A stretch of 64,000 nucleotides of DNA from Streptomyces sp. SID13031. Its GTDB lineage: Bacteria; Actinomycetota; Actinomycetes; Propionibacteriales; Kribbellaceae. The position numbers were made by a program, and so were the translations under genes. The notes beneath the pieces are model-generated. The model made no database searches. It had not been told where the DNA came from and worked only from the letters and a program-made list of their open reading frames with translations. Below are positions 33,624 to 42,581 of the stretch, in pieces (positions within the stretch are counted from its first letter, which is position 1; each line of letters starts with the position of its first letter). The stretch is taken from contig NZ_JAAGLV010000013.1 in assembly GCF_010548305.1 (NCBI RefSeq), positions 124,001-188,000 of the forward strand, given 5' to 3'.

Positions 33624-34233
33624 GCCGTACCACCGACAGCCACGCTTCTCGCAGGAGTCCGTGCAACTGTCGTCTCCAATCGACTGCCTGCGACGCGATC
33701 GAACGCATCGGCGTCGGCTCCAAGAACTGGTACGGCGATCCTCTTCATCGTATGCCCACCGAAATTGGCTACCCGTCGACTGAGCCAACCATCCAAGGCC
33801 GGCAACGGCGCCGTTGCCGCCTTCAACTGCCGCCCGGCTTCAGCCTGGCGCTGGCGCAGCTGCTCAAGCGAGTCCTCCAACACCGCAACCTCGCCAAGCC
33901 AGCCCCGACCCTTGACCTCCGCTAGCCGCTCAGTCGCGTTGGCCGTCATCTCCTCAATGCGCGGCAACTGAGCGGGATCGACGCGCAGGAACCGGCCCTT
34001 CAGCAGGCGTGTTCGTGGACACATGCTGCGCCGTAGGGGCGGTGGCAATCGCCAAGGGCGATCTTGCGGAGCAGGAAGCGGTTCTCGAACTCGGCCCACT
34101 CCTCACCGGTCGCGGTCCGCAGCTCACCGCCCGGGCGGGTGGCTCGGCGGCGTTCGACGAAGTGCTGATGGGCGGCGACCCGCAAGCGGCCGCGAGGCGC
34201 GTTAGGAGCGGCGGACCAGGGTGGGCGGGAGCG

Positions 34234-34246
34234 GCGACGGAGGAGT
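34234..34246. repeat. GCGACGGAGGAGT motif copy
   Basis: Shares GGGTGGGCGGGAGC, GCGACGGAGGAGT and GCGTGGGCGTAGTAC with the region next to the tRNA-Lys gene (48820-48864), showing that this debris and the tRNA-proximal island end have a common source. Confidence 0.6.
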
Positions 34247-34272
34247 CGCGTGGGCGTAGTACGCCGGTACTG

Positions 34273-34314
34273 GTCCGCCCCCAACAACTCCCATCGCTTC
34301 CCGTCCAAAACCAT
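34273..34314. repeat. 42-bp diverged repeat, copy 1
   Basis: About 36 of 42 bases match 38084-38125 in the same orientation. This copy contains the start of the integrase remnant; the other copy has the start codon changed and an in-frame stop. The two copies bracket the 34.3-38.1 kb patchwork. Confidence 0.65.
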
Positions 34315-34470
34315 GGGCTTTCCTAGCCCTGATGTTTCATGGGGTTCCGGTGTGTCTTCCGGTGCCTTGTTTTAGGTGGGTTTGACCGTTGATGGCGTGG
34401 GTCGGCCCGGACCTTACGTACGTGCCCGTCGCCCGGGGCCAGCCGGTCAGGGCCGCCCGTCGGCGTCGCT

Positions 34471-35292
34471 CTAGAAGGGACTGGCGGCTTTGAGCTTCGC
34501 GGCGATCGGGCCGAGGACGGTGGTGAGTTCGTCGATCTCGTGCGGCTCGAGGCATGTGTACGCCGGGGCGGCCAATGCGTCGGTGAGCTCCTCGATCTCG
34601 GTCCTGAGCTTCCGGCCGGCCGGCGTGAACCCGTCGGCGGCATCGACCAGGCCGCGGAGCCGGAGACCGTCGACGACCGCGTCCAGCTGGTCGTCGGCGA
34701 GCGGGTCGAGCCGGCCGAATGCTCGCGGCTTCATGTCCCAGTAGAGCGCTTGCAGCACGTGCGCCTCCTGCCCGTCGATGCCAGCGGCGACCAGCGCGGT
34801 CAGGTGGCCATCACCACGGTGTTCGCGGAGCAGGGTGGCTGCGTGCCAGAGGCGAGCCAGGGGTTCTTCGGGTACTGGGAGCGAGCGGAGTCCGGCGTAC
34901 AGGAGCCTGCCCTCCATCGGTGCGTTGAACGCGGCCCTCGTGGCGAGTTCGGCGGCCCGCGCGATCGCCGGGCTGTCGGCCAGGTCGCCAAGGATCCGGC
35001 GGAGCGACGCGACGCACCCGCGCTGCTGGGCGGCGAGGGCGGCCTCCGGCGTGGCGATGTCCCAGACGCTCGGGATGCACGCGGCGACCTCGCCCGGGGC
35101 GAAGTTGTAGAACAGCGCATCCACGACCTCGGCCGGCACACGTCCGAGTGGCGCCGACCGCGCGGCGAAGTACCCCGGCCAGTAGCCCTCGTATCCGAGC
35201 GCCTGCAGCTCCTCCATCGCCTCGTCGGCCATGTAGGCGACTTCATGGATCGGTACGAACAGCTCCTTGAGTCGCCGCGCCATGCTTTCCAT
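34471..35292 (-). CDS. SCO6745-family protein
   Basis: A 273-residue helical protein: LFVPIHEVAYMADEAMEELQ, then GYWPGYFAARSAPLGRVPAE, and FYNFAPGEVAACIPSVWDIA are typical of the actinobacterial SCO6745 (SalK-like) family, which has no established biochemical role. C-terminal half contains AGRKLRTEIEELTDALAAPA, resembling the tail of winged-helix regulators. It stands alone. Confidence 0.75.
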   Translation of the reverse strand: MESMARRLKELFVPIHEVAYMADEAMEELQALGYEGYWPGYFAARSAPLGRVPAEVVDALFYNFAPGEVAACIPSVWDIATPEAALAAQQRGCVASLRRILGDLADSPAIARAAELATRAAFNAPMEGRLLYAGLRSLPVPEEPLARLWHAATLLREHRGDGHLTALVAAGIDGQEAHVLQALYWDMKPRAFGRLDPLADDQLDAVVDGLRLRGLVDAADGFTPAGRKLRTEIEELTDALAAPAYTCLEPHEIDELTTVLGPIAAKLKAASPF

Positions 35293-35499
35293 CGAGGTTC
35301 TCCTAGTGGTCGAACCGGCCCGTCACCGATCTCTCACTATGCCTACGAACCAGCCGGGCGCCTCTCGACAACGCGCCCGGAAGTTTCTCACTCCTCGACG
35401 GAGAAGGGGCCTGCTCTCCCCCCACAGCTGGGGTGGTCACCGCACGTTGAAGGCGCCTGACAGCCAGGCCGGTTCGTAGTACCGGCCTGGCTGGGAGGG

Positions 35500-36288
35500 T
35501 CAGTCGTTGCGGTGGTCGGAGTAGACGCAGGTGGCAGTGCCGCTGCCGAGGGTTCGGCCGGTGTACGGCGAGCTGACTGTTGCCCAGACCGTCTGCGACT
35601 GGTAGTACCGATCGGTGGCCGGGCTCGAAAAGCCGACGTCGGTGATGGTGCCGTTGACGGGGGAAACGGTATGCGTTGCCCAGGTAAAGCGTTGCATGGT
35701 GAAGGCGGGGTCAGTGGCCGAGTTCTGTGAGGTGGTGCTGCGTTCCCACTTGATCCCCAGGCCCATCGGCTGGGGCTCGTTGAACTGAACGCCATCGACC
35801 CGGGCAGTGATGGTCTGCGTGTCATGGTCGCAGGTCAGGGTGACGGTGGTGTGACGGTCGTAGTCGCAGGTGGCGGTCCGGCTGGTCAGGATGCCGCCGG
35901 CGGTGTTCTTCACCGTGGCGGTGACCTTCTCGGTGTAGAAGATGTAGCCGCTGATCGGGAAGTCACGGGTGTACCCCTTGACCGTCAGATCACTGCTAGC
36001 GGTCGACTTGCCAGCCACCGTGGTGGTGCTGCCCGTCGCCGGAATCTTGGCCGACGTAGTCGCCGTCGCGTAGTACCCCGACTCGACCTTGAACTCCACC
36101 TTCACAGCGGTATTGGCCGCCACCCCATACTGACCGGTGACCCCGGTGGCGATCTTGTTGGTCACCGGATCGCAGGTGATCCACGCATGAAACGAGGTCG
36201 CGGCCGCGGCGGCCGGACTGGTTAAGAGCAACGCAGCAAGCAGACCGACAACACTGGCCAGCAAGGCAGACAGGCGCACGCACTTCAA
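35500..36288 (-). CDS. Secreted protein of unknown function
   Basis: A 262-residue protein with a clear signal peptide in residues 1-31 (RLSALLASVVGLLAALLLTS, then AAAAA). The mature region is beta-rich and Thr/Ser-rich with three Cys near WITCDPVTNK, ATCDYDRHTTVTLTCDHDTQ and ATCVYSD, each set in a similar Cys-Asp context, which suggests two or three repeated immunoglobulin-like units. No catalytic motif. Function unknown. Confidence 0.75.
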   Translation of the reverse strand: MKCVRLSALLASVVGLLAALLLTSPAAAAATSFHAWITCDPVTNKIATGVTGQYGVAANTAVKVEFKVESGYYATATTSAKIPATGSTTTVAGKSTASSDLTVKGYTRDFPISGYIFYTEKVTATVKNTAGGILTSRTATCDYDRHTTVTLTCDHDTQTITARVDGVQFNEPQPMGLGIKWERSTTSQNSATDPAFTMQRFTWATHTVSPVNGTITDVGFSSPATDRYYQSQTVWATVSSPYTGRTLGSGTATCVYSDHRND

Positions 36289-36526
36289 GATTCCTCCCAG
36301 GATTGGACTCGTTCCTTAGATGCCCGAACGGTCCCCGAAGTTCAGCCACACCACCCAAAATGCAGCTGGGAGGCCGAACTGGTCCCCGCATGGCATACAA
36401 GGCAAGGCCCCGCGCGCGGTACGGGTGGGGTACGGGCAGAGACACGTCAGCGACAACGCCTACCGTCTGGGACGTATTCAGCGGGCGGACACAAGCCGGC
36501 TCGGGGGACATCTCCTTGGAGGATCG

Positions 36527-36985
36527 ATGAAGGCAAGCGTTCTGAGGGCAGTGGTAGGGGTCGCAGCGGTGTTGAGTGGATTGTTGGTCGCAAGTCCTGC
36601 GCAGGCAGCCGACGGACCGGTCTCCGCTCGCGTGTACTACCCGAGCCCCTCCTCTGGCAGTGGTGGGCTCGCCAGTGCGAATCTCGACTTCGTCAACCGG
36701 ACGACCGTCGTCTACCGCAGCCTCAAGGTGCGCGACATCTGTCCCGGTGACAACCGTCCGGTGTTTGCGCAAATGACGGTGTTGGACACCAACGGACGCC
36801 TCTGGTATGTCGGCCCCGCGAAAAGGGACAACAACGGCTGCGGCCCCGACGGCACCAACTTTGGGAACGTCACCCTCACGTCTGGATTTGTCGTGGCGAG
36901 AGCAGCCCTGGCGGTGTGCGTCTACAACACATCGGCCACCCTGCGGTGCAAGACCAGTGTTAGTCGAGACAACCCGTACGTCTGA
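36527..36985 (+). CDS. Small secreted protein of unknown function
   Basis: A 152-residue protein. ATG 36527 follows TTGGAGGATCG. The signal peptide is residues 1-28 (SVLRAVVGVAAVLSGLLVAS, then PAQA-AD). The mature part has Cys residues in VRDICPGDN, NNGCGPDG, AVCVYNTS and LRCKTS and resembles a small disulfide-stapled beta domain. No family recognised. It has no partner and is not obviously related to the other secreted protein at 35500. Confidence 0.75.
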   Translation: MKASVLRAVVGVAAVLSGLLVASPAQAADGPVSARVYYPSPSSGSGGLASANLDFVNRTTVVYRSLKVRDICPGDNRPVFAQMTVLDTNGRLWYVGPAKRDNNGCGPDGTNFGNVTLTSGFVVARAALAVCVYNTSATLRCKTSVSRDNPYV

Positions 36986-37002
36986 ATCATCTGACAAGCC
37001 GT

Positions 37003-37260
37003 TTACACGCCCCGGCGGTGGAACGCCGGGAAGGCTTGCGGCCTGCCCTTCTTGTCCTGACCGCTGCGTCGAGGTAGGCCCGGGCGGCCTGGAGGGTTGA
37101 ACGGGCGGCGTAGCGGGGTCCAGCGGTCGAGTTGCGGCTCGTCGAACAGGTCGACGATCGCCGACAGGTCGTCGTCGGTCCATTCGCTCAGGCGCAGACC
37201 GTGCCCGGCCAGCTGGATGTCGCCGCTGAACCGGCGCCCGGCCGCCGGCGGGGACGTCAT
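37003..37260 (-). pseudogene. GNAT acetyltransferase N-terminal fragment
   Basis: GLRLSEWTDDDLSAIVDLFD then EPQLDRWTPL is the start of an actinobacterial GNAT acetyltransferase. After RPFN the frame shifts; the expected AARAYLDAAV continues in another frame and the acetyl-CoA site is gone. Truncated and frameshifted. Confidence 0.65.
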
Positions 37261-37273
37261 TGGCGTTGCCCGT

Positions 37274-37600
37274 CTACCTGGCGGCGCGGTTCCAGGCGGT
37301 GTTGCGGAGCAGCCGGAGCTCGTTGAGGCCGACGATGACGGTAGAGGCTTCGTGGCCGGCGACGCCGAGCGGCAGGGGCAGCTGGCCGACGAGGTCCCAG
37401 ATCACCAGGACGGTGATGAAAGTGGCCGCGATTATCAGATTCGCGGTCACGACCCGGCGAGTTCGCCGCGACAGCGCGATCACGGCCGGATGGTGGTCAG
37501 GTCGTCGCGGACGACGACCGCGTCGGCGGTCTGCAGGGTCAGGTCGGATCCGGCGCCGCAGATCATCACGAAGGCCTGCCCACCACACCAACTCGGTCGG
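37274..37600 (-). pseudogene. C-terminal fragment of a heavy-metal P-type ATPase
   Basis: The last 67 residues (VIALSRRTRRVVTANLIIAA, then LVGQLPLPLGVAGHEASTVI, LRLLRNTAWN) match the end of P1B-type ATPases, and just upstream in another frame GAGSDLTLQTADAVVV is the conserved hinge after the GDG-like loop. The frames are offset by one base near 37495 and everything before that is missing. Remnant. Confidence 0.7.
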
Positions 37601-37659
37601 GTAGTTAGTGCAGTCAACTGACCACCAGAGCCAGGGCCCGTACCGAGCTCCTGCGCCTT

Positions 37660-37891
37660 GTGGACGAGGCTGCCGACGGCGGGGAAGCGGACGCGTTCTC
37701 ATGGCTAACCTCGCGCGTCTTCCGCAAGACCACGGCAACCATGCTTGACGACGCCGGACAGAGTGCACGGCAAATCGCCGACCAGCTCGGGCACGCCCGC
37801 CCGTCGATGACCCAGGACGTCTACATGGGCCGGAAGGCGAAGAACCCCGGCGCTGCCGTCAGCGCTCGAAGCGGCCTTCAGCGACGGCTAG
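37660..37891 (+). pseudogene. int: C-terminal fragment of a tyrosine integrase
   Basis: SRVFRKTTATMLDDAGQSAR, then IADQLGHARPSMTQDVYMGR gives the second Arg, the His and the catalytic Tyr of a phage/ICE integrase. The start is missing and a frame change near 37875 moves the expected ALEAAFSDG end into another frame. It ends 47 bases before an intrinsic terminator and 76 bases before the att repeat at 37967, which is the usual int-att spacing of actinomycete integrative elements. Confidence 0.8.
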
Positions 37892-37937
37892 AGATCCAAA
37901 AGCATGCCGTAAAGCGTGCCATCCGGAAGCTACAGAC

Positions 37938-37966
37938 CCCAGGTCAGCCTGCTGACCTGGGCTTTT
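37938..37966 (+). terminator. Intrinsic terminator of the integrase remnant
   Basis: CCCAGGTCAGC (37938-37948) and GCTGACCTGGG (37951-37961) form a perfect 11-bp stem with a two-base loop, followed by CTTTT. Confidence 0.85.
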
Positions 37967-38004
37967 GTGGGCCCCGTCGGACTCGAACGGACAACCCGCG
38001 GATT
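37967..38004. repeat. Attachment-site repeat, displaced copy of the tRNA-Lys 3' half
   Basis: These 38 bases are identical, except for one change at 37989, to 48867-48904 inside the intact tRNA-Lys gene. Similarity stops at GATT next to the anticodon stem. This is what remains at the far end when an element integrates into a tRNA gene and restores its 3' end. The two copies are 10,900 bases apart. Confidence 0.85.
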
Positions 38005-38083
38005 CGCCCCGGAATCGACGCGATCATGCCCGTTGCTTCCCGACACCCCTCCTGACCTGCACGTATGCCCGATCAGGCTTGCA

Positions 38084-38125
38084 GTCCACCCCCGACAGAT
38101 CCCATCACTTCCCATCCAAAACTAT
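38084..38125. repeat. 42-bp diverged repeat, copy 2
   Basis: Matches 34273-34314 at about 36 of 42 bases. The start codon of the integrase-remnant copy is ATA here and the TGG codon is preceded by an in-frame TGA. It lies just inside the island. The 38005-38393 stretch has no other recognisable gene. Confidence 0.6.
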
Positions 38126-38393
38126 GGGGTAAACCATGGGTTCCGCGGGTTCCTCCAGCTCCACACCGTCGACAGCGGGTGAGGAGCTCCGATGTCGTGA
38201 GGCCATCGAAGTAGGCGACGGCGCGCCCGATGTCGACGCGGAGCTCGACTGCTGCAACTCTTACAGTCTGGATTCCGATATGGGCCTAGAAGCACAGTGA
38301 AGATTTGGGGGAGCACACGAGCAATGTAGATAGTTGGGTTGATGCTGAGTTTAGGTCCTATCTGTGCTTCTCGACCTGTCTGGGGGTTGCGTG

Positions 38394-39329
38394 ATGAGTC
38401 TTTTCGGGAATCGCCGCAGAAACGATGAGAGGCGGCAGGGTGCAGCCGTGCCAGAACTTGGCGATTCTTCAGTAGAAAATCCCCGGCCGGAGTCAGCCAA
38501 GGATATGTACGAAAGAATTGAACAAGCGCAAATTCGCACCAACTGGTTCGACTCACAGGAGCGTCGCGACTGGAAGCGGAACGTTTCGCGCTTCGCTGCC
38601 GTTGCACTGGTACTTGGAGGACTTCTCGGATTCTATTTCCCCCCGTCTCTTCCGGGCTCTTCGGAAATGCCGATCATTTCCTGGCGGATCTCGGGACTTT
38701 TTAGTGGCATGGCTTTGGGTGGCGTAGCGGTAGTCTACTTTGCCTATTTTAATCGCCGCCCACATTTCAGGTCTGCGGCAGACCGATTCATGTTGGGGAT
38801 CGATCAGATTAGGCTCGCGCAGGCCGAGGCAAAACTTGCTGAAGTGTCTGACGCCGATGATGGATCGACGGATTTTGCCAGCCTATGGCAAGTAACTCAG
38901 CGCAGACTTGACTATTACCATCGAATTGCGACTACTCAATCCGAGCGTAGTTTCTCCTATGGGCAACGCGCCGCGTGGCTTGGGCTCGCCCTTCTGACCC
39001 TCTGCGCCGTGTTGTCGATACTAGCCAAATCGCCAACTGCCGCCGGTATCGCAGGCGCGCTAGGCTTGGCCGGTGGAGGGCTTGCGGGATATTTGGGACG
39101 AACGTTCATGCGCACTCAAGAGGCAGCAACTGCGCAACTTCGGGAGTACTTCGCCCAACCGCTTGAGTTCTCAAGGTACCTCGCTGCAGAGCGCATACTG
39201 GAGTCAATTGCCGATCCGGAGATCCGCGCCCGCGCAACTGCGACGCTAGTTGAGGCAATCGTCGACCGGCACCAGCCAACCAGAGAAGATCATCGCTCGG
39301 CACCCGAGGCTGCTAGCGAAAAGAAGTAG
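38394..39329 (+). CDS. Membrane protein with a TRADD-N-associated-type two-helix domain
   Basis: A 311-residue protein. An N-terminal hydrophobic pair (FAAVALVLGGLLGFYFPP, then SGLFSGMALGGVAVVYFA) is followed by an amphipathic helix and a second pair (AAWLGLALLTLCAVLSILA, then GALGLAGGGLAGYLGRTFM). The segment LWQVTQRRLDYYHRIATTQS, then ERSFSYGQRAAW before the second pair resembles the TRADD-N-associated two-transmembrane domain described in bacterial conflict and signalling proteins. The adaptor domain itself is not evident, so the assignment is tentative. Base composition is AT-richer than the flanks, suggesting transfer. GGGG precedes ATG 38394. Confidence 0.55.
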   Translation: MSLFGNRRRNDERRQGAAVPELGDSSVENPRPESAKDMYERIEQAQIRTNWFDSQERRDWKRNVSRFAAVALVLGGLLGFYFPPSLPGSSEMPIISWRISGLFSGMALGGVAVVYFAYFNRRPHFRSAADRFMLGIDQIRLAQAEAKLAEVSDADDGSTDFASLWQVTQRRLDYYHRIATTQSERSFSYGQRAAWLGLALLTLCAVLSILAKSPTAAGIAGALGLAGGGLAGYLGRTFMRTQEAATAQLREYFAQPLEFSRYLAAERILESIADPEIRARATATLVEAIVDRHQPTREDHRSAPEAASEKK

Positions 39330-39625
39330 ACGCATGGTTCGACTGCTGTATGCGAGTGGCCCCGCTCCGAGCATGACCGCACTCTCGGCGCTGTCCGCCG
39401 ATCTCCAACTGTTCCAACCCCGAGTAGGGAGGTTGGACTGGAGCAGATGGAGAATTGGCCAGACCGATTACGGGCCTCACTCATCGAGAGCGGACTGTCC
39501 TCGGGAACAAGGTGAGCCCGGTCAAGCTGGAGATCCTTCAGGTCGGCTGCCTGGACGGTGCCGGCACGAAGGCGCTCATCTACGAGCCCTGGGCAGTGAA
39601 TTTCCTTCACGTGTCAGAGGACTGA
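39330..39625. other. Intergenic stretch, possibly a broken small gene
   Basis: Starting at ATG 39447 a short frame (MENWPDRLRASLIESGL) is followed, one frame over, by SPVKLEILQVGCLDGAGTKA and ends at 39624. It could be a frameshifted 60-residue gene or chance. No family recognised. Confidence 0.25.
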
Positions 39626-40189
39626 TCATCTTTGACGCAGAGAGGTTTGGTCACTGGGTTCTGCATCAACAGCAGGCGACGGCTTCTTCTTTGTGGATTT
39701 CCAGCCCGAGTTGGCCTGGTGATGCCAGTGGCGTCCCGCGTTGTCCGTCACTGTCATCCTCCTGATGGGCTTCGCCGCCACCCCCACCTGCGCGTCCTTG
39801 GTGGAGGTCAAAGTACGGAAAGTTGCGGTGTCTCCGGGGCCGACTACGAGACCAGTTGGAAGCAGTGTTTGCATTGTAGATTCCGAATTGCTGTAGTAGA
39901 GATCCCAATCTTTTTCCCATTCGATCAGAATATGTATTGGGAGTGTGCTTTTGTTGGCTAGGATCCAGCCCTTGTTTCCATCATGCTTTCCCCGCCACCA
40001 TCCAACCTGATCGATTTGCACGCGCTCGGAATTCGTGTGGTCGCGACGCAGGATCAGGAGACCGAGAATTAGTGCGCCGGCCGTCCCGATGCCACCAACC
40101 CACTCTGCTACCGATCCCCAGTCGGCCGACCGTCCCCAGCAAATTGAGATCAAGCTCATGAGAGTCATAGCGAGACGGTATCGCTGCAC
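39626..40189 (-). CDS. Small single-pass membrane protein of unknown function
   Basis: A 187-residue protein with one strong hydrophobic helix near the N-terminus (WVGGIGTAGALILGLLILRR) followed by a soluble domain with VGWWRGKHDGNKGWILANKS, then PTGLVVGPGDTATFRTLTST. The topology, a short lumenal N-terminus, one helix and a beta-rich domain, is common for hypothetical proteins in actinobacterial islands. The composition is AT-richer than core genes. Same strand as the two membrane genes upstream of it. Confidence 0.6.
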   Translation of the reverse strand: MQRYRLAMTLMSLISICWGRSADWGSVAEWVGGIGTAGALILGLLILRRDHTNSERVQIDQVGWWRGKHDGNKGWILANKSTLPIHILIEWEKDWDLYYSNSESTMQTLLPTGLVVGPGDTATFRTLTSTKDAQVGVAAKPIRRMTVTDNAGRHWHHQANSGWKSTKKKPSPAVDAEPSDQTSLRQR

Positions 40190-40299
40190 TCTGGTCTATT
40201 CAGACAGCGACACCGCATGGAGCGCAGATGCCTCCGCCTATATTCAGTCCTGCGGGTCAGGGAGACCAACTCGTGCATGACTGGGATGCCTGCAGCTCG

Positions 40300-41148
40300 T
40301 CATGGGCAATCGGGGTATGTGCCTCTCCCCCGCTTGGCGAGGTTGACTAGAGATTCATCACGCCAGTTCTGCCGTCCGCAAATTTCTCGCTTCTTTATGC
40401 TGTTCGGCGTGAGGTATAGCACATTGCGGGGGGATCTTCTCAGTATGCTAAGTGTATTGCTGTCATTTTTGATGACGTAGCCGATTACCTTCTGATTGCC
40501 TGGATCGCTCGTGTCGATCACCTCAGTGGGAAGCCATGCTGTGCTAGATGTTACGAGTGTCGCCGCGAACGGAAAGACCAGTAGTGAAAGAATGACTGCC
40601 GTTGGGCTTCGCGCTACCTGCCTACCCGGTTCAGAGCGATCTGTTGCGCCGAACGAAATAGCCATGAAAAGACCTATTGGCAAGAAGAGCCAGTGTCGAA
40701 CTGGAATCAGGATTGACATGCCCATCAGGGTTATGACTGTTGTGAAGATCTCCCAGTAGGTCGGTAGCCGTTTCGCTAGGATGATTCGATAGGCGTGCCT
40801 CGCCACATATGCGGTCGAAGTCGAGGCTATTGCGATTGGTAGGAATACAAGAAATGAGCCTATGAGGATTCCGGTGGTGCCGGTATCTCTGGCAATCGCC
40901 ATGGCGGTCGCAGCGTTGCCTTCAGACATATTCAACAGGCGAAATATGATGATTAGACCAGTTGCCGCCGTCACGATCAGGCCTAGGTGACTCCAAGGCT
41001 CTGTGGGCCCGAAATGTATGCCCCCTGGAGAGACTGGTGGTGTGCTGCTCTGAATTCTTTGGGTGCGTCGCAGGTTTCTCGGATACCGCGTCCTGGCATT
41101 CTTGGGCGCGCTTCTTTTCGGTGACTTGATTGACTTCTCGGTTGTCAT
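40300..41148 (-). CDS. Multi-pass membrane protein of unknown function
   Basis: A 282-residue protein; ATG 41148 has AGGA 11-14 bases upstream and the longer frame adds a region without membrane or family signal. A basic N-terminus (KSPKRSAPKNARTRYPRN) leads to about five hydrophobic segments: HLGLIVTAATGLIIIFRLL, ILIGSFLVFLPIAIASTSTA, IFTTVITLMGMSILIPV, LFLPIGLFMAISFGAT and VILSLLVFPFAATLVTSS, with a C-terminal soluble part. No family recognised. Clearly AT-rich for this genome. Confidence 0.65.
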   Translation of the reverse strand: MTTEKSIKSPKRSAPKNARTRYPRNLRRTQRIQSSTPPVSPGGIHFGPTEPWSHLGLIVTAATGLIIIFRLLNMSEGNAATAMAIARDTGTTGILIGSFLVFLPIAIASTSTAYVARHAYRIILAKRLPTYWEIFTTVITLMGMSILIPVRHWLFLPIGLFMAISFGATDRSEPGRQVARSPTAVILSLLVFPFAATLVTSSTAWLPTEVIDTSDPGNQKVIGYVIKNDSNTLSILRRSPRNVLYLTPNSIKKREICGRQNWRDESLVNLAKRGRGTYPDCP

Positions 41149-41290
41149 ATCGTTCGCATCCTGTGGTGACTTTCGATAGTGACTCGGCAACTTGGTGGGA
41201 CAGCGCACCTGGGACTACCGCATTCCGATAGTCGCCGGTATCGGTCTAGAAGCGGCAGGACTTGTTGCCGGCTCTTGCTTCCTAGTCCGG

Positions 41291-41977
41291 CTACAGGCCG
41301 CGTTGGCGTCCGATTCGCTCTATCTCAAGTCTTCCTTCGACTACGGTTTGAGCCAATCTCTCCCCTTTCTCACGGACCTCAAAGAATTCGTCATATCCTC
41401 CCTCGAATTCGTGCGGTGCTGGAAGTTCGCTGATTCCTGTTTGCGTCGAATGCGGAAAGCCTTCGGAGGCGAACCAGCTAGATAGTTTCTGTACTTTCTC
41501 GCGGAAGGCGCTGAATGCCTTCTGGGTCACGGCGTCGTCGAACTCCTCGTAGCGCCATGCCTGCAAAAAACCGAAGATTGGAAGCATGTACTCGTTCTGC
41601 CATTGTTTTCCGGGAAAGGTTTCGAGGAAGGGGATTGTGCCCGTGTTCATTGGGAACTCCCCTAAGAGGCGCTCGAACTTTTCCTTATCTCGCGGTGTTG
41701 GATGAAGGCGAGTCTTGAGGTCAGAAATCTCGTGGGCCTTCGCGAGCGACTCCGCCCGCAGTGTTGCGCGAGACTGCGCCAGTCGGTTCGTCAGGAAAAC
41801 CAGCGTCAAGATGATCAGAAGGCCAGTTATAGCGACATGGAGCGGATGTGTCTTGACCCAACTTCTGATCGAACTGGACAGCACCAACGAGAAGAAGGCG
41901 GCAATGTCGACGACGGCGGCTGCAATCGCGACGGGGGTTGATCGTACGATCCGTTCCGGATAGCTCTCATTACTCAT
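41291..41977 (-). CDS. Two-helix membrane protein of unknown function
   Basis: A 228-residue protein, ATG 41977 preferred. Two hydrophobic helices (VAIAAAVVDIAAFFSLVLSS and VAITGLLIILTLVFLTNRLA) are followed by a charged helical region (TLRAESLAKAHEISDLKTRL) and a soluble C-terminal domain with FPGKQWQNEYMLPIFGFLQA. No family recognised. The layout, membrane anchor plus coiled coil plus soluble domain, and its place beside other AT-rich membrane genes fit a block acquired as a unit. Confidence 0.65.
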   Translation of the reverse strand: MSNESYPERIVRSTPVAIAAAVVDIAAFFSLVLSSSIRSWVKTHPLHVAITGLLIILTLVFLTNRLAQSRATLRAESLAKAHEISDLKTRLHPTPRDKEKFERLLGEFPMNTGTIPFLETFPGKQWQNEYMLPIFGFLQAWRYEEFDDAVTQKAFSAFREKVQKLSSWFASEGFPHSTQTGISELPAPHEFEGGYDEFFEVREKGERLAQTVVEGRLEIERIGRQRGL

Positions 41978-41990
41978 CTTTTCCGCCGTG

Positions 41991-42581
41991 TTATCGCGCA
42001 ACGCCGAGCGGAGGAAATGTCTCACCGCTAAGGGTGTGGTCGATGAGGTTTGCAGTAGTAGCTTGGGTGGCTAGGCGGAGTTCGGCGGGACGCTCGAACA
42101 GCGCGCCGGACATGCGTACAGGGTGGGTTCGGGTGGTGAGGTGCTGGAAGCCGCGGTCTAGGTAGTACTTGTGTAGGCCGGCGTTGTCGCGCCAGCAGTC
42201 GAGGCGTAGCCAGAGGTCGCCGACTAGTTCGGTGCGGTAGCCGGACCAGTCCAAGAGGACATCGCCCAGGCCGGAGCCGCGGTGGTCTGAGCGGATGATG
42301 AATTTGTAGAGGTAGAGGGCGGGGACCTTCAGTTCCTCGGGGGTCCAGAAGTCTGGGTCACCTTTGTCGAGGGACAGGCTGCCGATGATCTCGCCGTCGT
42401 CTGTTGAGACGACGAAGGTGCTGCCGGCGCCGATCCATCCTTCGATGACTCGGGCGCCGTAGGCACTCTTGGTCCACTGCTCGATGCCTGCTGCCTTGAG
42501 CCACTCTTCGGCATGGCGTCGAAGCGCTAGAACAGCTTCGACGTCTTCCTCGCCGGCCGCGCGGACGTGGTAGGTGGTCAC
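41991..42581 (-). CDS. GNAT-family N-acetyltransferase
   Basis: A 196-residue acetyltransferase; GTG 42581 overlaps the stop of the preceding gene (GTGA). VRAAGEEDVEAVLALRRHAE is the GNAT N-terminus, ALYLYKFIIRSDHRGSGLGD contains the acetyl-CoA loop (RGSGLG), and LRLDCWRDNAGLHKYYLDRG is the C-terminal GNAT motif B. Last gene of the left-going operon GntR-YdcF-UTRA-GNAT. Substrate unknown; a small metabolite or peptide amine is likely. Confidence 0.85.
   Translation of the reverse strand: MTTYHVRAAGEEDVEAVLALRRHAEEWLKAAGIEQWTKSAYGARVIEGWIGAGSTFVVSTDDGEIIGSLSLDKGDPDFWTPEELKVPALYLYKFIIRSDHRGSGLGDVLLDWSGYRTELVGDLWLRLDCWRDNAGLHKYYLDRGFQHLTTRTHPVRMSGALFERPAELRLATQATTANLIDHTLSGETFPPLGVAR

Larger units (their letters stand above)
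33795..34314 (-). pseudogene. Frameshifted tyrosine recombinase / integrase C-terminal remnant
   Basis: The minus strand starts MVLDGKRWELLGADQYRRT and continues to ENRFLLRKIALGDCHRPYGA and HEHAC, where a stop falls near 34000. Another frame then resumes with CPRTRLL and FLRVDPAQLPRIEEMTANAT, then WLGEVAVLEDSLEQLR. This is the zinc-binding and helical tail of a common actinobacterial tyrosine-recombinase family. The break shows a frameshift, and the catalytic core upstream is not present. The gene is dead. Confidence 0.7.
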
